Below are positions 1 to 10,470 of a DNA stretch of 64,000 nucleotides, one piece after another. Positions within the stretch are counted from its first letter, which is position 1; each line of letters starts with the position of its first letter. Under the pieces are notes generated by a model, which ran no database searches, was not told the DNA's origin, and saw only the letters and a list, made by a program, of their open reading frames with translations. Source of the DNA: an uncultured Alphaproteobacteria bacterium (GTDB taxonomy: Bacteria; Pseudomonadota; Alphaproteobacteria; HIMB59). The stretch covers positions 122,777-186,776 of the forward strand of contig CABYRL010000002.1 in assembly GCA_902521465.1 (NCBI GenBank), read 5' to 3'. The position numbers and the translations under genes are program-made.

Positions 1-1
1 T

Positions 2-1069
2 ATTGGTTCTACTGGTAAACTTGGAGTGAAATTATTAGATTTTTGTAATAAAAAAAAAATAAAAGTTTTTTGTATCACTGGATTTAATAATCATAAGTTA
101 TTAAAATCTCAAGCATTAAAATACAAGATAAAATATTCCTTTAAACTTAGTGACTCAAAAAATGTCAATAAATTTCAATTATTTTTAAAAAATAATAAAA
201 TTAATTTAATCTATTTTTTAGATTTTGGATATAAATCACTTTTATATGCAGACATTTTTTTAAATAAAAATACTAAATCACAAATTGCTATTGCTAATAA
301 GGAAATGATAATCGCAGGTGGTGAAACTTTAATTAATAAAATATCATATACTAAGAATATACTTGTACCTCTTGATTCAGAACATTTTTCACTTTCAAAG
401 AGCTATATTAAAGATGAAAATATACAAAAAGTTTTTATAACAGCTTCAGGTGGACCTTTTTATTTTAATAAAAATATTAATCTTAATAAGGTGAAATTAA
501 ATAATGTTTTGAAACATCCTAAATGGAAAATGGGAATTAATAATTCAATTGACTCTTCTAACTTTGTAAATAAAATTTTAGAAATTTTTGAACTCTCAAT
601 TATTTATAAAATAGATCTTAAAAAAATTGACTTTTTAGTTTCCAAAGAAGCATATGTTCATAGTTTGATTTTGAATAAGGATAATATTGTAAATATTAAC
701 TGCTTTAATAATGATATGTTAATTTCTTTAATTAGCCCCTTGTTAAAATATTATCCAAATATCGAGCTTACTACTAAAAAATCATATTTAAAAAATGAGT
801 TGTTTAAAATAGAAAAATTTCACGATAAACGTTTTAAAATAAGTAATTACCTTAATACACTTAAAAATTTAACAACAAATAAGCAAATTTTGTTTATGAT
901 ACTTAATAATATTGCACAAAAAAAATACTTATCTGAAGAAATAAAGTATAATGAAATCATAGAATTTATAATGAAAAATCTTAATAAACATAATAAGTTT
1001 GTTAAATTTAAATCTATAAAAGATAGGCTTAAATTTATTGATTATATTGAGTCGAAATATGATTTCTAA
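2..1069 (+). CDS. dxr: 1-deoxy-D-xylulose 5-phosphate reductoisomerase, 5' end cut by window edge
   Basis: DXR converts DXP to MEP with NADPH, the committed step of the non-mevalonate isoprenoid pathway in the cytosol. The ORF track begins at a GTG, but the frame is open to the window edge and the codons before it read IGSTGKLG, the NADPH-binding motif (usually GSTGSIG), so the gene starts upstream of the window. Further family motifs are IANKEM, LDSEH, SGGPF and HPKWKMG, the last two in the substrate and metal region. The usual GAAGL segment is poorly conserved and the protein is short for the family, which fits a streamlined genome. Its end overlaps bamA by 11 bases. Usually rseP lies between these two genes; here it is absent. 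Confidence 0.93.
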   Translation: MGSTGKLGVKLLDFCNKKKIKVFCITGFNNHKLLKSQALKYKIKYSFKLSDSKNVNKFQLFLKNNKINLIYFLDFGYKSLLYADIFLNKNTKSQIAIANKEMIIAGGETLINKISYTKNILVPLDSEHFSLSKSYIKDENIQKVFITASGGPFYFNKNINLNKVKLNNVLKHPKWKMGINNSIDSSNFVNKILEIFELSIIYKIDLKKIDFLVSKEAYVHSLILNKDNIVNINCFNNDMLISLISPLLKYYPNIELTTKKSYLKNELFKIEKFHDKRFKISNYLNTLKNLTTNKQILFMILNNIAQKKYLSEEIKYNEIIEFIMKNLNKHNKFVKFKSIKDRLKFIDYIESKYDF

Positions 1070-3296
1070 GTTAATTAATTTTCTAATTATTCTTCTTTCA
1101 TTAATATCCTTTAATTTATATGCGAATAATTTAGTAATTAAAGGTCTTTCAAAATTAACCATTGATGATCTTCAAACACAAACATCAATAAAACTTAATA
1201 AAAATATTTATACAGAGGATGAAATTAATTTGATAATTAAAGACCTTTATACCTCAGATCTTATTTTTGATATAAAGTATATTAATGAAAATAATAATTT
1301 TAATCTAATTATTGAAGAAAATAAATTAATTGAGAATATATTCATTAATGGAAACACAAGAATTGATGATGATTTAATACTTAAAAATATTATTTCAAAA
1401 AATAGTAAGTTAGTTAATAAAAACTCTATTAGAGAGGACATTAATATAATTAAAAATATTTACCTTATGAAAGGCTTCAATTATGTAAATGTTATAGTAT
1501 CTACTGAAAAATTTTCAGATGACAGAATTAATTTGATTTTTGATATAACCGAAAATACACAATCAAAAATAGATCGAATTAAATTCAAAGGAAATGATAC
1601 TTTTTCCAATAGATATTTATTATCATTAATTAACTCAAAGGCTAGCAATTTTTACAATATATTTTCTGCAGGGTCTAATTTAAATATAGATAACTTTGAC
1701 TTCGACGTTAATAAAATCAAAACTTTTTATAAGCAAAAAGGGTTCTTTGATGTTGATGTAAATTTCACAATAAATGAAAATATTTCAAATAAATATACAT
1801 TAATTTTTTATATCAATGAGGGTGATAGATTAATATTAGATGATTTTATAATTGATATTTCTGATACTAATTTATCTAATATAATTAGTAATGACTTTAA
1901 AAATTTAAAAAGAAATTTTTCTAAAAACAATTTTTATTATGATCAATTTATAGTTGATGATTTTTTAGCTAAAATTAATAAGTCTCTAATTGACAATAAT
2001 CAGTTTAATACTTCTTTTTATGCCAATTTAGAATTAAATAAAGAAACTAAAAAATTAGTTTTCAAACAAGACTCTATAAAACCAATAATAGTAAATAAAA
2101 TTAATATATTTGGTAATGAAATAACAAAAGATAAAACTATTAGATCAAAATTATCTTTTGAACCAGGCGATTATCTTAACTCTAATTCAATTAATTCATC
2201 TAAAAATAATTTATTAAAATTTAAATATATAAATAAAGTTGATATCAAAACTGAGACAATCAATGATATTTCTAATGTAAATATTATTATTGATGAAAAT
2301 AAAAAAACTGGCCAATTTTTAGCTGGAGGTACATTTTCAGGAGATCTTGGACCTGGTGTGACCTTTGCAATTAATGACAATAATATTTTTGGTACAGGTA
2401 ACATAGTTGATGCAAAAATATCAGCTAATCAAGAAAATATTTTATTCAATTCTACTTTTACTCAATATCCAACATCAGCGAATAATATAAAAAATAAATA
2501 TTCAATTTTTAATATCGAAACAGATTTAAGTAATTCTTTTGGCTTTAAAAAAGATGAATATGGTTTTAGTTATTCTATAAATTTTGAATACAACAAAATG
2601 CTAGATATTAAATCTGGAATATCATATAAAAATTCTGAAAGACACTCTCCAAAGAAAAGTGTTGAGTCAATTAGTGATAATATAGGTGAGTACGATATAT
2701 ACGCATTAAATTTTTCCATAATTCAAAATAACACAAATGATTTTTTATATCCAACTGATGGTAAATCAAATAGCATTTATTTTGAGTACTCTCCCAAAGA
2801 TATATCTGATGATAGTTTTTATAAATTTATATTAAAAAGTGATATTTATAGACAATTTAAAAATTCAAATCGTTTTTTATTTTTATCTAACGACTTAGGC
2901 TTTGCTGATTCACTTGAAGGCAAATTGAGCACAGTAAATGCATTTAGTCTTGGAGGTTTAAATTTTAAAGGTTTTGACTATAGAGGAGTGGGCCCGAAAC
3001 AAGACAATATATACCTAGGTGGTAACAATTTTTTTTCTACCACTATTGGATACGGAGGTTCATTTCTTTTCGATGATAACGATAATATAAATACTAAAAT
3101 ATTTTATTCCATGGGATCAATATGGAATAGTGACTATTCTAATCAAAACGAATTTGAAGTAAGAACTTCATTAGGTCTTTCTTTCGATATTTTAACCTTA
3201 GTCGGCCCAATCTCTCTTTCATATGCTATTCCTATTGAAAAAAATAATAATGATGTGACTAACGAGTTTAATTTTTCAATAGGAACATCTTTTTAG
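1059..3296 (+). CDS. bamA: Outer membrane protein assembly factor BamA
   Basis: BamA is the Omp85-family core of the BAM machine that folds beta-barrel proteins into the outer membrane. I place the start at the ATG at 1059 rather than the TTG at 1038. The protein then begins MISKLINFLIILLSLISFNLYA, a clear signal peptide. About 745 residues follow: an N-terminal half of repeated POTRA-like units (for example INGNTRIDDDLILKNI and IFGNEITKDKTIRSKL) and a C-terminal barrel with FSLGGLNFKGFDYRGVGP and a terminal Phe, as expected for an outer membrane barrel. It overlaps dxr and is followed 6 bases later by lpxD. The skp gene often found between bamA and lpxD is missing. Confidence 0.95.
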   Translation: MISKLINFLIILLSLISFNLYANNLVIKGLSKLTIDDLQTQTSIKLNKNIYTEDEINLIIKDLYTSDLIFDIKYINENNNFNLIIEENKLIENIFINGNTRIDDDLILKNIISKNSKLVNKNSIREDINIIKNIYLMKGFNYVNVIVSTEKFSDDRINLIFDITENTQSKIDRIKFKGNDTFSNRYLLSLINSKASNFYNIFSAGSNLNIDNFDFDVNKIKTFYKQKGFFDVDVNFTINENISNKYTLIFYINEGDRLILDDFIIDISDTNLSNIISNDFKNLKRNFSKNNFYYDQFIVDDFLAKINKSLIDNNQFNTSFYANLELNKETKKLVFKQDSIKPIIVNKINIFGNEITKDKTIRSKLSFEPGDYLNSNSINSSKNNLLKFKYINKVDIKTETINDISNVNIIIDENKKTGQFLAGGTFSGDLGPGVTFAINDNNIFGTGNIVDAKISANQENILFNSTFTQYPTSANNIKNKYSIFNIETDLSNSFGFKKDEYGFSYSINFEYNKMLDIKSGISYKNSERHSPKKSVESISDNIGEYDIYALNFSIIQNNTNDFLYPTDGKSNSIYFEYSPKDISDDSFYKFILKSDIYRQFKNSNRFLFLSNDLGFADSLEGKLSTVNAFSLGGLNFKGFDYRGVGPKQDNIYLGGNNFFSTTIGYGGSFLFDDNDNINTKIFYSMGSIWNSDYSNQNEFEVRTSLGLSFDILTLVGPISLSYAIPIEKNNNDVTNEFNFSIGTSF

Positions 3297-3301
3297 TATT
3301 T

Positions 3302-4285
3302 ATGTTTAAATATTCTAGGAATAATTTTTTTTCAATTAAAAAAGTATATAAGGCAAATGAAATTTCAAAATTATTTGTCAAAATTTTAATAAAAAAAAGA
3401 CTTACAAACAATTTTGATATTTTAGATATATCTTCTCTTAAATTTATTAAAAAAAATTCCGTTTTATTTTTAGATCAAGAAATAAATGCCCCTAAAAATT
3501 ATACAAATAATATCCTTTTCATTTCAGATAAAGAAACTATTTTTAATAATCCAAAATATAATAATATTATTCTAATCAAAAATTTAAATGAGTCTTGGAA
3601 TTTATTAATCAATCTTATTTATTCTCACGAAGATAGTTCTGACTATACTGACGAATTTATAAAGTATAATAATTCATATATTTCTAAATATGCTAAAATA
3701 GATGCTTCATCTAAAATTTATAATAATTGTGTCATTGGCAAGGGTGTAGAAATAGGAAAAAATTGTATAATTAAAAATAATGTTGTAATTAAAAACTCAT
3801 TAATCAAAAATAACGTTGTTATATGTGATAATACTTCAATAGGTACTACCGGATTTGGTTTTGATTTTTATAAAAGAGGTTCTTCTTTTTTGAATCCTCA
3901 AATAGGTATTGTAATTTTAGATGATTATGTCCATTTAGGTTCAGGTTGTACAATTGATAGAGGAAAGATCGATTATACTTACATTGGTAAAAACTCTATG
4001 ATTGATAATTTAGTCCACATTGCCCATAATGTTGAAATTGGTGAAAATGCCTGTATAGCTGCTCAAACAGGTATTTCAGGAAGTGTAATTATTGGTAATA
4101 ATGTTACAATTGGAGGCCAAGCTGGTTTTGCAGGACATATAAAAATAGGAGATAATGTTGTAGTAGCTGCTAGAAGTGGAGTAACAAAAAACATTACTGA
4201 TAATTCCGTAGTTGCTGGTTTCCCTGCTACTGATATAAAAGAATGGAAAAAAAATATTATTAGGAATAGGAAAAATGGATATTAA
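3302..4285 (+). CDS. lpxD: UDP-3-O-acylglucosamine N-acyltransferase LpxD
   Basis: LpxD adds the second (N-linked) 3-hydroxyacyl chain from acyl-ACP in lipid A synthesis. The 327-residue protein has an N-terminal uridine-binding region and, from about residue 130, a left-handed beta-helix made of hexapeptide repeats (IGKGVEIGKNCII, VIIGNNVTIGGQAGFAGHIKIGDNVVV). The catalytic region NLVHIAHNVEIGENACIAAQTGISGS is intact, with His near 239 and 242. Length is close to the usual 340. It sits in the standard lpxD-fabZ-lpxA order and overlaps fabZ by 11 bases, suggesting translational coupling. Confidence 0.95.
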   Translation: MFKYSRNNFFSIKKVYKANEISKLFVKILIKKRLTNNFDILDISSLKFIKKNSVLFLDQEINAPKNYTNNILFISDKETIFNNPKYNNIILIKNLNESWNLLINLIYSHEDSSDYTDEFIKYNNSYISKYAKIDASSKIYNNCVIGKGVEIGKNCIIKNNVVIKNSLIKNNVVICDNTSIGTTGFGFDFYKRGSSFLNPQIGIVILDDYVHLGSGCTIDRGKIDYTYIGKNSMIDNLVHIAHNVEIGENACIAAQTGISGSVIIGNNVTIGGQAGFAGHIKIGDNVVVAARSGVTKNITDNSVVAGFPATDIKEWKKNIIRNRKNGY

Positions 4286-4721
4286 CCTTATTCAAAAAAT
4301 TTTACCTCATAGATATCCCTTTTTACTTATTGACAAAATTATTGAATTTGAACCAGATATCTCTGCACATGCAATAAAATGTGTCACGATCAATGAACCT
4401 TTTTTTCAAGGACATTTTCCAGGTAGACCTTTGATGCCTGGAGTTTTAGTAATCGAAGCAATAGTTCAAGCAGCATGTTTTACAGTAGCAATGAAACTTA
4501 AAGACTCAATGAAGAACCCTGGTGTTTCATTTATGACTATTGATAAATGTAAATTTAGAAAACCAATAATACCAGGTGATGTTCTAGACCTTAAGGTAAA
4601 TCGCTTAAACAAAGTTAAAAACGTTTACAAATTTGAAGGCAAATGCCTTGTAAATGATGTTATACATGCTCAATGTATATTTTCAGCGATGATACATGAC
4701 GTCCCTGATTCATCCAAGTAG
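4275..4721 (+). CDS. fabZ: 3-hydroxyacyl-ACP dehydratase FabZ
   Basis: FabZ dehydrates beta-hydroxyacyl-ACP in fatty acid elongation and competes with LpxA and LpxD for hydroxyacyl-ACP, so its place between them is functional as well as syntenic. The 148-residue hot-dog-fold protein shows PHRYPFLLID at residues 11 to 20 and the active-site stretch GHFPGRPLMPGVLVIEA with catalytic His47 and Glu61. Length is normal. The ATG lies inside the end of lpxD, and the gene end overlaps lpxA by 26 bases. Confidence 0.96.
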   Translation: MDINLIQKILPHRYPFLLIDKIIEFEPDISAHAIKCVTINEPFFQGHFPGRPLMPGVLVIEAIVQAACFTVAMKLKDSMKNPGVSFMTIDKCKFRKPIIPGDVLDLKVNRLNKVKNVYKFEGKCLVNDVIHAQCIFSAMIHDVPDSSK

Positions 4722-5454
4722 CGTAGTCGGCAAATCTGTTCAAATAGGTGAAGATGTAAAAATTGGCCCATTTTGTAATATAGATGGCAATATTATAATT
4801 GGCGATGGCACAGATTTAAAATCTCATGTATCTATAACTGGAAACACAACTATAGGCAAAAATAATATTTTTTATCCATTTTCAAATATAGGGTGTAATC
4901 CACAAGATTTAAAATACTCTGGAGAAGAAAGTTTTTTAAAAATTGGAAACTCCAATACTTTTAGAGAAAATGTTACGATTAGTAAAGGAACTAAAGATGG
5001 AGGAATGACAACTAGCATTAAAGATAATAATCTTTTTATGACAGGAGTACACATTGCTCATGATTGTAAAATTAATAATAATAACATATTTGTAAATCAG
5101 GTCACACTTGGTGGACATGTAAATATTTTAGATAATGTCGTTATAGGTGGATTATCTGCGGTTATACAATTTGTAACAATAGGCTCTTACTCAATGATTG
5201 GTGGAATGAGTGGAATAGATAAAAACGTATTACCATTTAGTTTAGCTATTGGTAATAGAGCAAAATTGAGAGGTTTAAATTTAGTTGGAATAAGAAGAAA
5301 TGATTTCAATAAAGATGAAATCAATAAAATTACCACAATTCATGAGAGTTTTATTAATAAAAAAATAAACTTTTCACCTAATGATAAAGTTGAGGGTATA
5401 TTTCATGAATATAAATCAATTTTAAATGAAAAACTTGGCCACATCCAAAAATGA
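4696..5454 (+). CDS. lpxA: Acyl-ACP:UDP-N-acetylglucosamine O-acyltransferase LpxA
   Basis: LpxA performs the first step of lipid A synthesis, moving a 3-hydroxyacyl chain to UDP-GlcNAc. The 252-residue protein begins with hexapeptide repeats (IHPSSVVGKSVQIGEDVKIGPFCNI) and carries MTGVHIAHDC, with the catalytic His at residue 122 in the usual HIAHDC context, followed by VTLGGHVNI and IGGMSGIDKNVLPFSLAIGNRA. The C-terminal helical domain is slightly shorter than the roughly 262-residue E. coli enzyme. The ATG at 4696 overlaps fabZ by 26 bases, and the gene overlaps lpxI by 29. Confidence 0.95.
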   Translation: MTSLIHPSSVVGKSVQIGEDVKIGPFCNIDGNIIIGDGTDLKSHVSITGNTTIGKNNIFYPFSNIGCNPQDLKYSGEESFLKIGNSNTFRENVTISKGTKDGGMTTSIKDNNLFMTGVHIAHDCKINNNNIFVNQVTLGGHVNILDNVVIGGLSAVIQFVTIGSYSMIGGMSGIDKNVLPFSLAIGNRAKLRGLNLVGIRRNDFNKDEINKITTIHESFINKKINFSPNDKVEGIFHEYKSILNEKLGHIQK

Positions 5455-6250
5455 AATCTGCCTAATAGCTGGATCAGGTTTATTTGTTTATGAAGTTGCA
5501 AATTTTTTAAACAATAAAAATTTATTAAATGAAATTATTTTAATTAATGAAAATAGTCTTATAAAAAAAAATTTTAAGGATAAGTGTAAGTCTTTCAAAA
5601 TTAAAGATATAGAAAAAATTACAACATTTATTAAGTCTAAAAACTTAAAAAAAATTATGATTATTGGCTATGTTAAACTTCCTTCTATCGATAAGATCAA
5701 CTTATCAATAAAATCAAAGCTTTTAATATCAAAGGACATATTTCTTAATAATATCAATGATCAATCTAAAATTTTAAAAAGATATTTATCTAATAATAAA
5801 TTAACACTTCTCTCTCAAAAAAAAATATTAAAAAATATGCTAATTTCTTATCAAGATGAATATTTTCACAATGAAAATAAAAAAATTATTAGTAAATTAA
5901 AAATTAAAAAAAACTTTTTTAAAAAAATATTTTCAATGAACATAGCACAATCATTAATTTTGAATGGTGATAGAGTAATAGCTATGGAAGATATATTTGG
6001 TACAAACAATATGATTAATAAAATTGGTAAAATTAATCCTAAATTAAATAACTTAATTTTTGTAAAATCTAAGAAATCAGATCAAATTGATGAAATTGAT
6101 TTTCCTATAATTGGTATGGAAACACTTAATTTACTTATAAAATATAAATTTCGTGTAATTTGTTTGTTTAATAATAATATTTTAATTTCACAAAAAGATA
6201 ATTTTTTAAAAAAAATACGAGCTAATAATATTTCTCTAATTATATTATAA
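5426..6250 (+). CDS. lpxI: UDP-2,3-diacylglucosamine diphosphatase LpxI
   Basis: LpxI hydrolyses UDP-2,3-diacylglucosamine to lipid X. It is the alphaproteobacterial replacement for LpxH and LpxG. The protein (274 residues) shows the family pattern of an N-terminal nucleotide-binding-like half starting CLIAGSGLFVYEVA and a C-terminal half with GDRVIAMEDIFGTNNMI (family VEGTD-type motif) and FPIIGMETLNLL. It is Lys- and Asn-rich, with a poorly conserved middle. It overlaps lpxA by 29 bases and ends 1 base before lpxB, the next enzyme of the pathway. Confidence 0.9.
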   Translation: MKNLATSKNEICLIAGSGLFVYEVANFLNNKNLLNEIILINENSLIKKNFKDKCKSFKIKDIEKITTFIKSKNLKKIMIIGYVKLPSIDKINLSIKSKLLISKDIFLNNINDQSKILKRYLSNNKLTLLSQKKILKNMLISYQDEYFHNENKKIISKLKIKKNFFKKIFSMNIAQSLILNGDRVIAMEDIFGTNNMINKIGKINPKLNNLIFVKSKKSDQIDEIDFPIIGMETLNLLIKYKFRVICLFNNNILISQKDNFLKKIRANNISLIIL

Positions 6251-6251
6251 G

Positions 6252-7337
6252 ATGAAGATTTTATTCATAACTCTTGAACAATCAGGAAGACAAATTGTTA
6301 AATCAATACTTGATGATAATTTTTTTAAAATTAATAAAAATTTAATATTCACTTTTGGCATGGATGAGGGCAAATTAGAATTTAACGATTTAACAAATAT
6401 AAAGATTACACCAATTATGGGATTTGTAGATATAGTTTGTAATATAAAATATCTTTTTAATCTCAGACTTAAAATCAAAGAAATTGTTGATATTTACTCA
6501 TTTACGCATATTTTTTTTGTAGATTCATTTGATTTTTCAAAATTTTATATTCAAAAATTTAAATCAAATAAAATAAAATATTGCCAGATTGTAGGTCCAT
6601 CAGTTTTTATCTGGAGATCAAGTAAAGCAAAATTTATTAATAGTAATTTTGATAAGATTTTTTCAATATTTAGTATTGAAAAAAGTTATTATAGCCCGGA
6701 TATATATGATTATATCGGCCATCCTTTAAAGAACAAAACCTATTATTCTAAAGATTATAATGAAATCAATAATATTGGTATTTTCTTGGGTAGTAGACAA
6801 CAAGAAATACATAAAAATATTCTTATTATTAAGAAACTACTTGTGAAACTCAAAAAATATAAAGAACTTGTTTTTAATTTTTTTGTTACAACTGAATATC
6901 ATGAATTTATTAAAAACTACTTTAAAGATAATTCTAATATACAAATACATTTGAATGATAATTCCTACTATAAAAAAATATCTAAACTAGATTTTGCTTT
7001 TGCTTGTTCAGGGACTGTTCATTTAGAACTATGTTTTTCAAATATACCTCACTTAATATTTTATAAAGCGAATATTATAAACTATTCTATTTTTAAATTG
7101 TTCGTAAGAGCGAAATACTTATCATTAGTTAATATCTTTAATAAAAAAGAAATTGTAAAAGAGTTTATTCAAAATGATTTTACAGCTACTAATTTGTCAA
7201 ATTTTTTTACAACTTTAAAATTAAATAAAGATAAGCTTTATAATTATCGAAAAAATATGTTTGATGGAATTAGAAGTAGCAATTTTGAAAACTTTCGTTC
7301 AAGTATAATTACTGATTATTTAGAAAAGTCTTCTTAA
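6252..7337 (+). CDS. lpxB: Lipid-A-disaccharide synthase LpxB
   Basis: LpxB is a GT19 glycosyltransferase that joins UDP-diacylglucosamine and lipid X into the lipid A disaccharide at the inner membrane. The 361-residue protein has an N-terminal [12 protein letters not shown] region, [11 protein letters not shown] (family VsPsvWAWR), YIGHPL and [13 protein letters not shown] (family laSGTatLEl), the nucleotide-sugar site. It closes the lipid A operon. Its last 29 bases overlap the 3' end of convergent gltA, so no room exists for an independent terminator between them. Confidence 0.93.
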   Translation: MKILFITLEQSGRQIVKSILDDNFFKINKNLIFTFGMDEGKLEFNDLTNIKITPIMGFVDIVCNIKYLFNLRLKIKEIVDIYSFTHIFFVDSFDFSKFYIQKFKSNKIKYCQIVGPSVFIWRSSKAKFINSNFDKIFSIFSIEKSYYSPDIYDYIGHPLKNKTYYSKDYNEINNIGIFLGSRQQEIHKNILIIKKLLVKLKKYKELVFNFFVTTEYHEFIKNYFKDNSNIQIHLNDNSYYKKISKLDFAFACSGTVHLELCFSNIPHLIFYKANIINYSIFKLFVRAKYLSLVNIFNKKEIVKEFIQNDFTATNLSNFFTTLKLNKDKLYNYRKNMFDGIRSSNFENFRSSIITDYLEKSS

Positions 7338-8664
7338 GCCACAATAAATTAAATATTGATTTTTTCTCTCTATCAGGCACTTTTTTATAGGACTTATCTT
7401 TATCTCCAGTAAATAATTGTCTGGGTCTTGTTATTTTAAACTCCTCATCTTCTATCATTTCTTTCCATTGTGATAACCATCCAACTGTTCTGCCAACTGC
7501 AAAAATTGGTGTAAACATTGTGGTAGGTATATTTAGTGCTTTTAAAAGAATTCCAGAGTAAAAATCAACATTTGGGTATAGATTTTTCTCTTTAAAATAA
7601 GTGTCATTTAAGGCTAATTCTTCAATCTCTTTCGCAATTTCGAGTTCTTTTGATTTAATTTTTAGATCCTTGAATAAATCTTCTGTGCTTTTCTTTAAAA
7701 CTTTAGCTCTTGGGTCATAGCTTTTATAGACTCTATGTCCAAAGCCCATCAATCTAATTTTATTTTTTTTATTTTTTACTTCTTCTATAAAGTCTTTGGG
7801 TTTTAAATCATTTAATACAATTTCATCAATCATATCTATAACAGCTTCATTTGCACCGCCGTGAGATTTCCCCCAAAGTGACGAAATTCCAGCTGATAAA
7901 CAAGCATATGGGTTCGCTAGAGATGAGCCAGCAGTTCTTACAGTTGATGTTGAAGCATTTTGTTCATGATCAGCATGAAGAATGAAGATTTGATCCATTA
8001 TTTTCGAAAAGAGTGGATTGATTTCATATTCCTTTGTTGGTGTTGCAAAGCACATATGTAAAAAATTATCTGCATAATTAAGTTTATTGACAGGATAAAC
8101 AAAGGGTTGACCTACTGAGTATTTATAAGCCATTGCAGCAATGGTTGGCATCTTTGCTAAAATTCTATGTGATGCAATCATTCTATGCTCAGGATCTTCA
8201 ATATTTAAAGAGTCATGATAAAATGATGATAAAGCTCCAACTATTCCAATCATCATCGCCATTGGGTGCGCATCTCTTCTAAAACCCCTATAAAACTGAA
8301 TTATTTGTTCATTTAGTAATGTGTGGTTTTTAATTATTTCTTCAAACTCATTTTTATCACTTTCTGATGGTAACTCACCATGCATGAGTAAATAACAGAC
8401 TTCAAGATGAGAACTGCTATTAGCAAGTTCTTCAATAGGATAACCTCTATATTGAAGAATACCTTTTTCTCCATCAATGTATGTTATTTTAGAATTACAA
8501 GCTGCAGTTGATGTAAAACCAGGGTCATAAGTAAATAGACCTGTCTTCTTGTATAGTGATGATATGTTAATTACATCTGGCCCAATAGATCCTTTGATCC
8601 CATCAAATTCATACTCCTTGCCAGTTTTAGTATCGACTAATTTAAAACGTTTTTCATCAATCAT
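7309..8664 (-). CDS. gltA: Citrate synthase (type II)
   Basis: Citrate synthase condenses oxaloacetate and acetyl-CoA to open the TCA cycle. The 451-residue protein has the beta-sandwich N-terminal domain of hexameric type II enzymes and the full active site: [20 protein letters not shown] with the first catalytic His, [15 protein letters not shown] with the second, and [11 protein letters not shown] with the catalytic Asp. [13 protein letters not shown] and TRPRQLF are the C-terminal signatures. It follows gltX on the minus strand with an 8-base overlap and is convergent with lpxB. Confidence 0.97.
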   Translation of the reverse strand: MIDEKRFKLVDTKTGKEYEFDGIKGSIGPDVINISSLYKKTGLFTYDPGFTSTAACNSKITYIDGEKGILQYRGYPIEELANSSSHLEVCYLLMHGELPSESDKNEFEEIIKNHTLLNEQIIQFYRGFRRDAHPMAMMIGIVGALSSFYHDSLNIEDPEHRMIASHRILAKMPTIAAMAYKYSVGQPFVYPVNKLNYADNFLHMCFATPTKEYEINPLFSKIMDQIFILHADHEQNASTSTVRTAGSSLANPYACLSAGISSLWGKSHGGANEAVIDMIDEIVLNDLKPKDFIEEVKNKKNKIRLMGFGHRVYKSYDPRAKVLKKSTEDLFKDLKIKSKELEIAKEIEELALNDTYFKEKNLYPNVDFYSGILLKALNIPTTMFTPIFAVGRTVGWLSQWKEMIEDEEFKITRPRQLFTGDKDKSYKKVPDREKKSIFNLLWLKKTFLNNQ

Positions 8665-9892
8665 TTAAGTATAATAATAACTTTTCTTTCACTTTTTCAA
8701 TACCAAAGAATAAAATAATCTTTTCAATTGGTATTTTGGACTCAAAATTTACTGTAATTTTTCTGATTATCTTACCTATTTTCTTTAAAGGTAAGTCATT
8801 TTCCTCAAGCATTAATACAGCATTATCAGCATCATGCAAACTTTTAATAATTGAATAAATTTTTTTAATTAAAGCTTTTTCATTTTCATCAATTTCAAGG
8901 ACAATATTTTTTTCAAAAAAGTTTAAAAGTTTTGATACCTCTATATTGATATCTGTATATTTGTTACATCTTTCTAATATGTCCCGGAAAACAAGTTCTA
9001 ACTGAAAATTAGATACTTGTTTTTCTATATCTTTTTCTAAAAAATTTTTAAATTCTATAAAAGATAATTTATTTAAATAATGACGATTAATGAAATTTAA
9101 CTTTTCAATATCAAATTTAGCTGGTGATAAAACTACTTTAGATAAATTGAAATTATCAATTGCATCTTCAATATCTAAATATTCGATATCATTGAAATTA
9201 TTACCTAATTTAATGATAAAATTAAATATTGAGTCTGATAGGTAACCTTCATTCAAATAATCGTTTACATTAGTTATATTATTTCTTTTTGATAACTTTT
9301 TGCCATTAATGTCGTGTATCAGAGGTATATGGGCATATTTAATATCTTTAATATTTAAAGCATCCGATATCATTATTTGTTTAATTGAATTAGTAGTATG
9401 ATCATTTCCACGAATGACATTAGTCACATTCTCTAAATGGTCGTCAATTAAGTTTGATAATATAAAAGTTGGGCTTTTGTCAGATCTTGCAATTGAAAAA
9501 TCTTCTATAGTATTAGATGGTACTTTTATTTTTCCTAAAATTAAATCATCATACTCAAAAAATTCATTATCTCTGTTCACTCTAAACTTATAAGGCCCAT
9601 CCTTTGAATGATACGCCATATCATTTGACATCAGTTTTTCTAAATATTCTTGATGAATACTTAAATTTTTAGATTGATAACTAAGATTGTCATATTGAAG
9701 TTTAAATATATTAAATATTTTTAATATTTCTTCTTCATATATTTTTTTTGATCTTTCCCTATCTGTGTCTTCTATTCTTAAAAGAAATTTTCCTTTATTT
9801 TTTCTTGCAAATAAAAAATTGTAAATTGCAGTCCTTAAACTTCCCATATGAAAATTTCCAGTAGGAGAGGGGGCGAATCTAGTGATTATCAT
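8657..9892 (-). CDS. gltX: Glutamyl-tRNA synthetase, short form
   Basis: Class I aminoacyl-tRNA synthetase charging tRNA-Glu. The N-terminal [29 protein letters not shown] carries the HIGH-type motif, [12 protein letters not shown] follows, and GKKLSKRNN is the KMSKS-type motif. At 411 residues it is 60 to 90 shorter than typical bacterial GluRS, and the anticodon-binding C-terminus is compact. Many alphaproteobacteria carry two gltX genes, one possibly charging tRNA-Gln, and the specificity cannot be told here. The ATG overlaps the lexA stop by one base (TAATG). comEC, which often lies between them in relatives, is absent. Confidence 0.92.
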   Translation of the reverse strand: MIITRFAPSPTGNFHMGSLRTAIYNFLFARKNKGKFLLRIEDTDRERSKKIYEEEILKIFNIFKLQYDNLSYQSKNLSIHQEYLEKLMSNDMAYHSKDGPYKFRVNRDNEFFEYDDLILGKIKVPSNTIEDFSIARSDKSPTFILSNLIDDHLENVTNVIRGNDHTTNSIKQIMISDALNIKDIKYAHIPLIHDINGKKLSKRNNITNVNDYLNEGYLSDSIFNFIIKLGNNFNDIEYLDIEDAIDNFNLSKVVLSPAKFDIEKLNFINRHYLNKLSFIEFKNFLEKDIEKQVSNFQLELVFRDILERCNKYTDINIEVSKLLNFFEKNIVLEIDENEKALIKKIYSIIKSLHDADNAVLMLEENDLPLKKIGKIIRKITVNFESKIPIEKIILFFGIEKVKEKLLLYLND

Positions 9893-10470
9893 TAATATTT
9901 TCTGACTAAATTAATCATCTTACCCAATATTTTAATCCTATCTTTTTTATACTTGATTGATGAAAAATTTTTGTGATCACCAAATATTTCAATTTCATCT
10001 TTGATTAATTTAATTTTTTTTAGAGTTATCTCACTATCATCTATCTGAATAGCATGAATATCATTTGAATTATAATTTGTAACTTTTTCTAATATGATTA
10101 TATCATCTTCAAAAATACCATATGACTCCATTGAATTACCACTTACTTTACAAGCGACACAGTTCCTTTTATTCGATTTTATAAAACTATTTACATCAAT
10201 ATATTCTATTTGTTGACTCAAACTATCTATAGGTTTACCCGCAGATATCGCATTATAAAAAGGAATTAAATTATTTATTTCAATAGACCTAGATTTTAAT
10301 TTGTCTTTTTTTATGTGACCTTGTTCTTCTAAATATTCTAAATATTGGAATATGGAGGATTTAGATTTTAAACCCATGTGTTCTTTCATTTCTTCATAAT
10401 TAGGAGATATTTTATTTTTCTCAATATATTTTCTCAAAAAATCTAAAAGCTTTTTGGCGTTTTTAGTCAT
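9892..10470 (-). CDS. lexA: LexA SOS repressor
   Basis: LexA represses DNA damage genes and is inactivated by RecA-stimulated self-cleavage. The 192-residue protein has an N-terminal winged helix (LLDFLRKYIEKNKISPNYEEMKEHMGLKSKSSIFQYL), the Ala77-Gly78 cleavage site in AISAGKP, the nucleophile Ser113 in GNSMESYG and the general base Lys151 in TLKK. Length is slightly below the usual 200 to 240. It is translated within the moeA-lexA-gltX run and overlaps moeA by 8 bases. I see no obvious GTTC-N7-GTTC operator just upstream, so autoregulation is not evident. Confidence 0.93.
   Translation of the reverse strand: MTKNAKKLLDFLRKYIEKNKISPNYEEMKEHMGLKSKSSIFQYLEYLEEQGHIKKDKLKSRSIEINNLIPFYNAISAGKPIDSLSQQIEYIDVNSFIKSNKRNCVACKVSGNSMESYGIFEDDIIILEKVTNYNSNDIHAIQIDDSEITLKKIKLIKDEIEIFGDHKNFSSIKYKKDRIKILGKMINLVRKY

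Noticed and set aside
1038-1058. Upstream TTG start for bamA
   Set aside because: The ATG at 1059 gives a proper signal peptide, while the TTG adds residues that spoil it.
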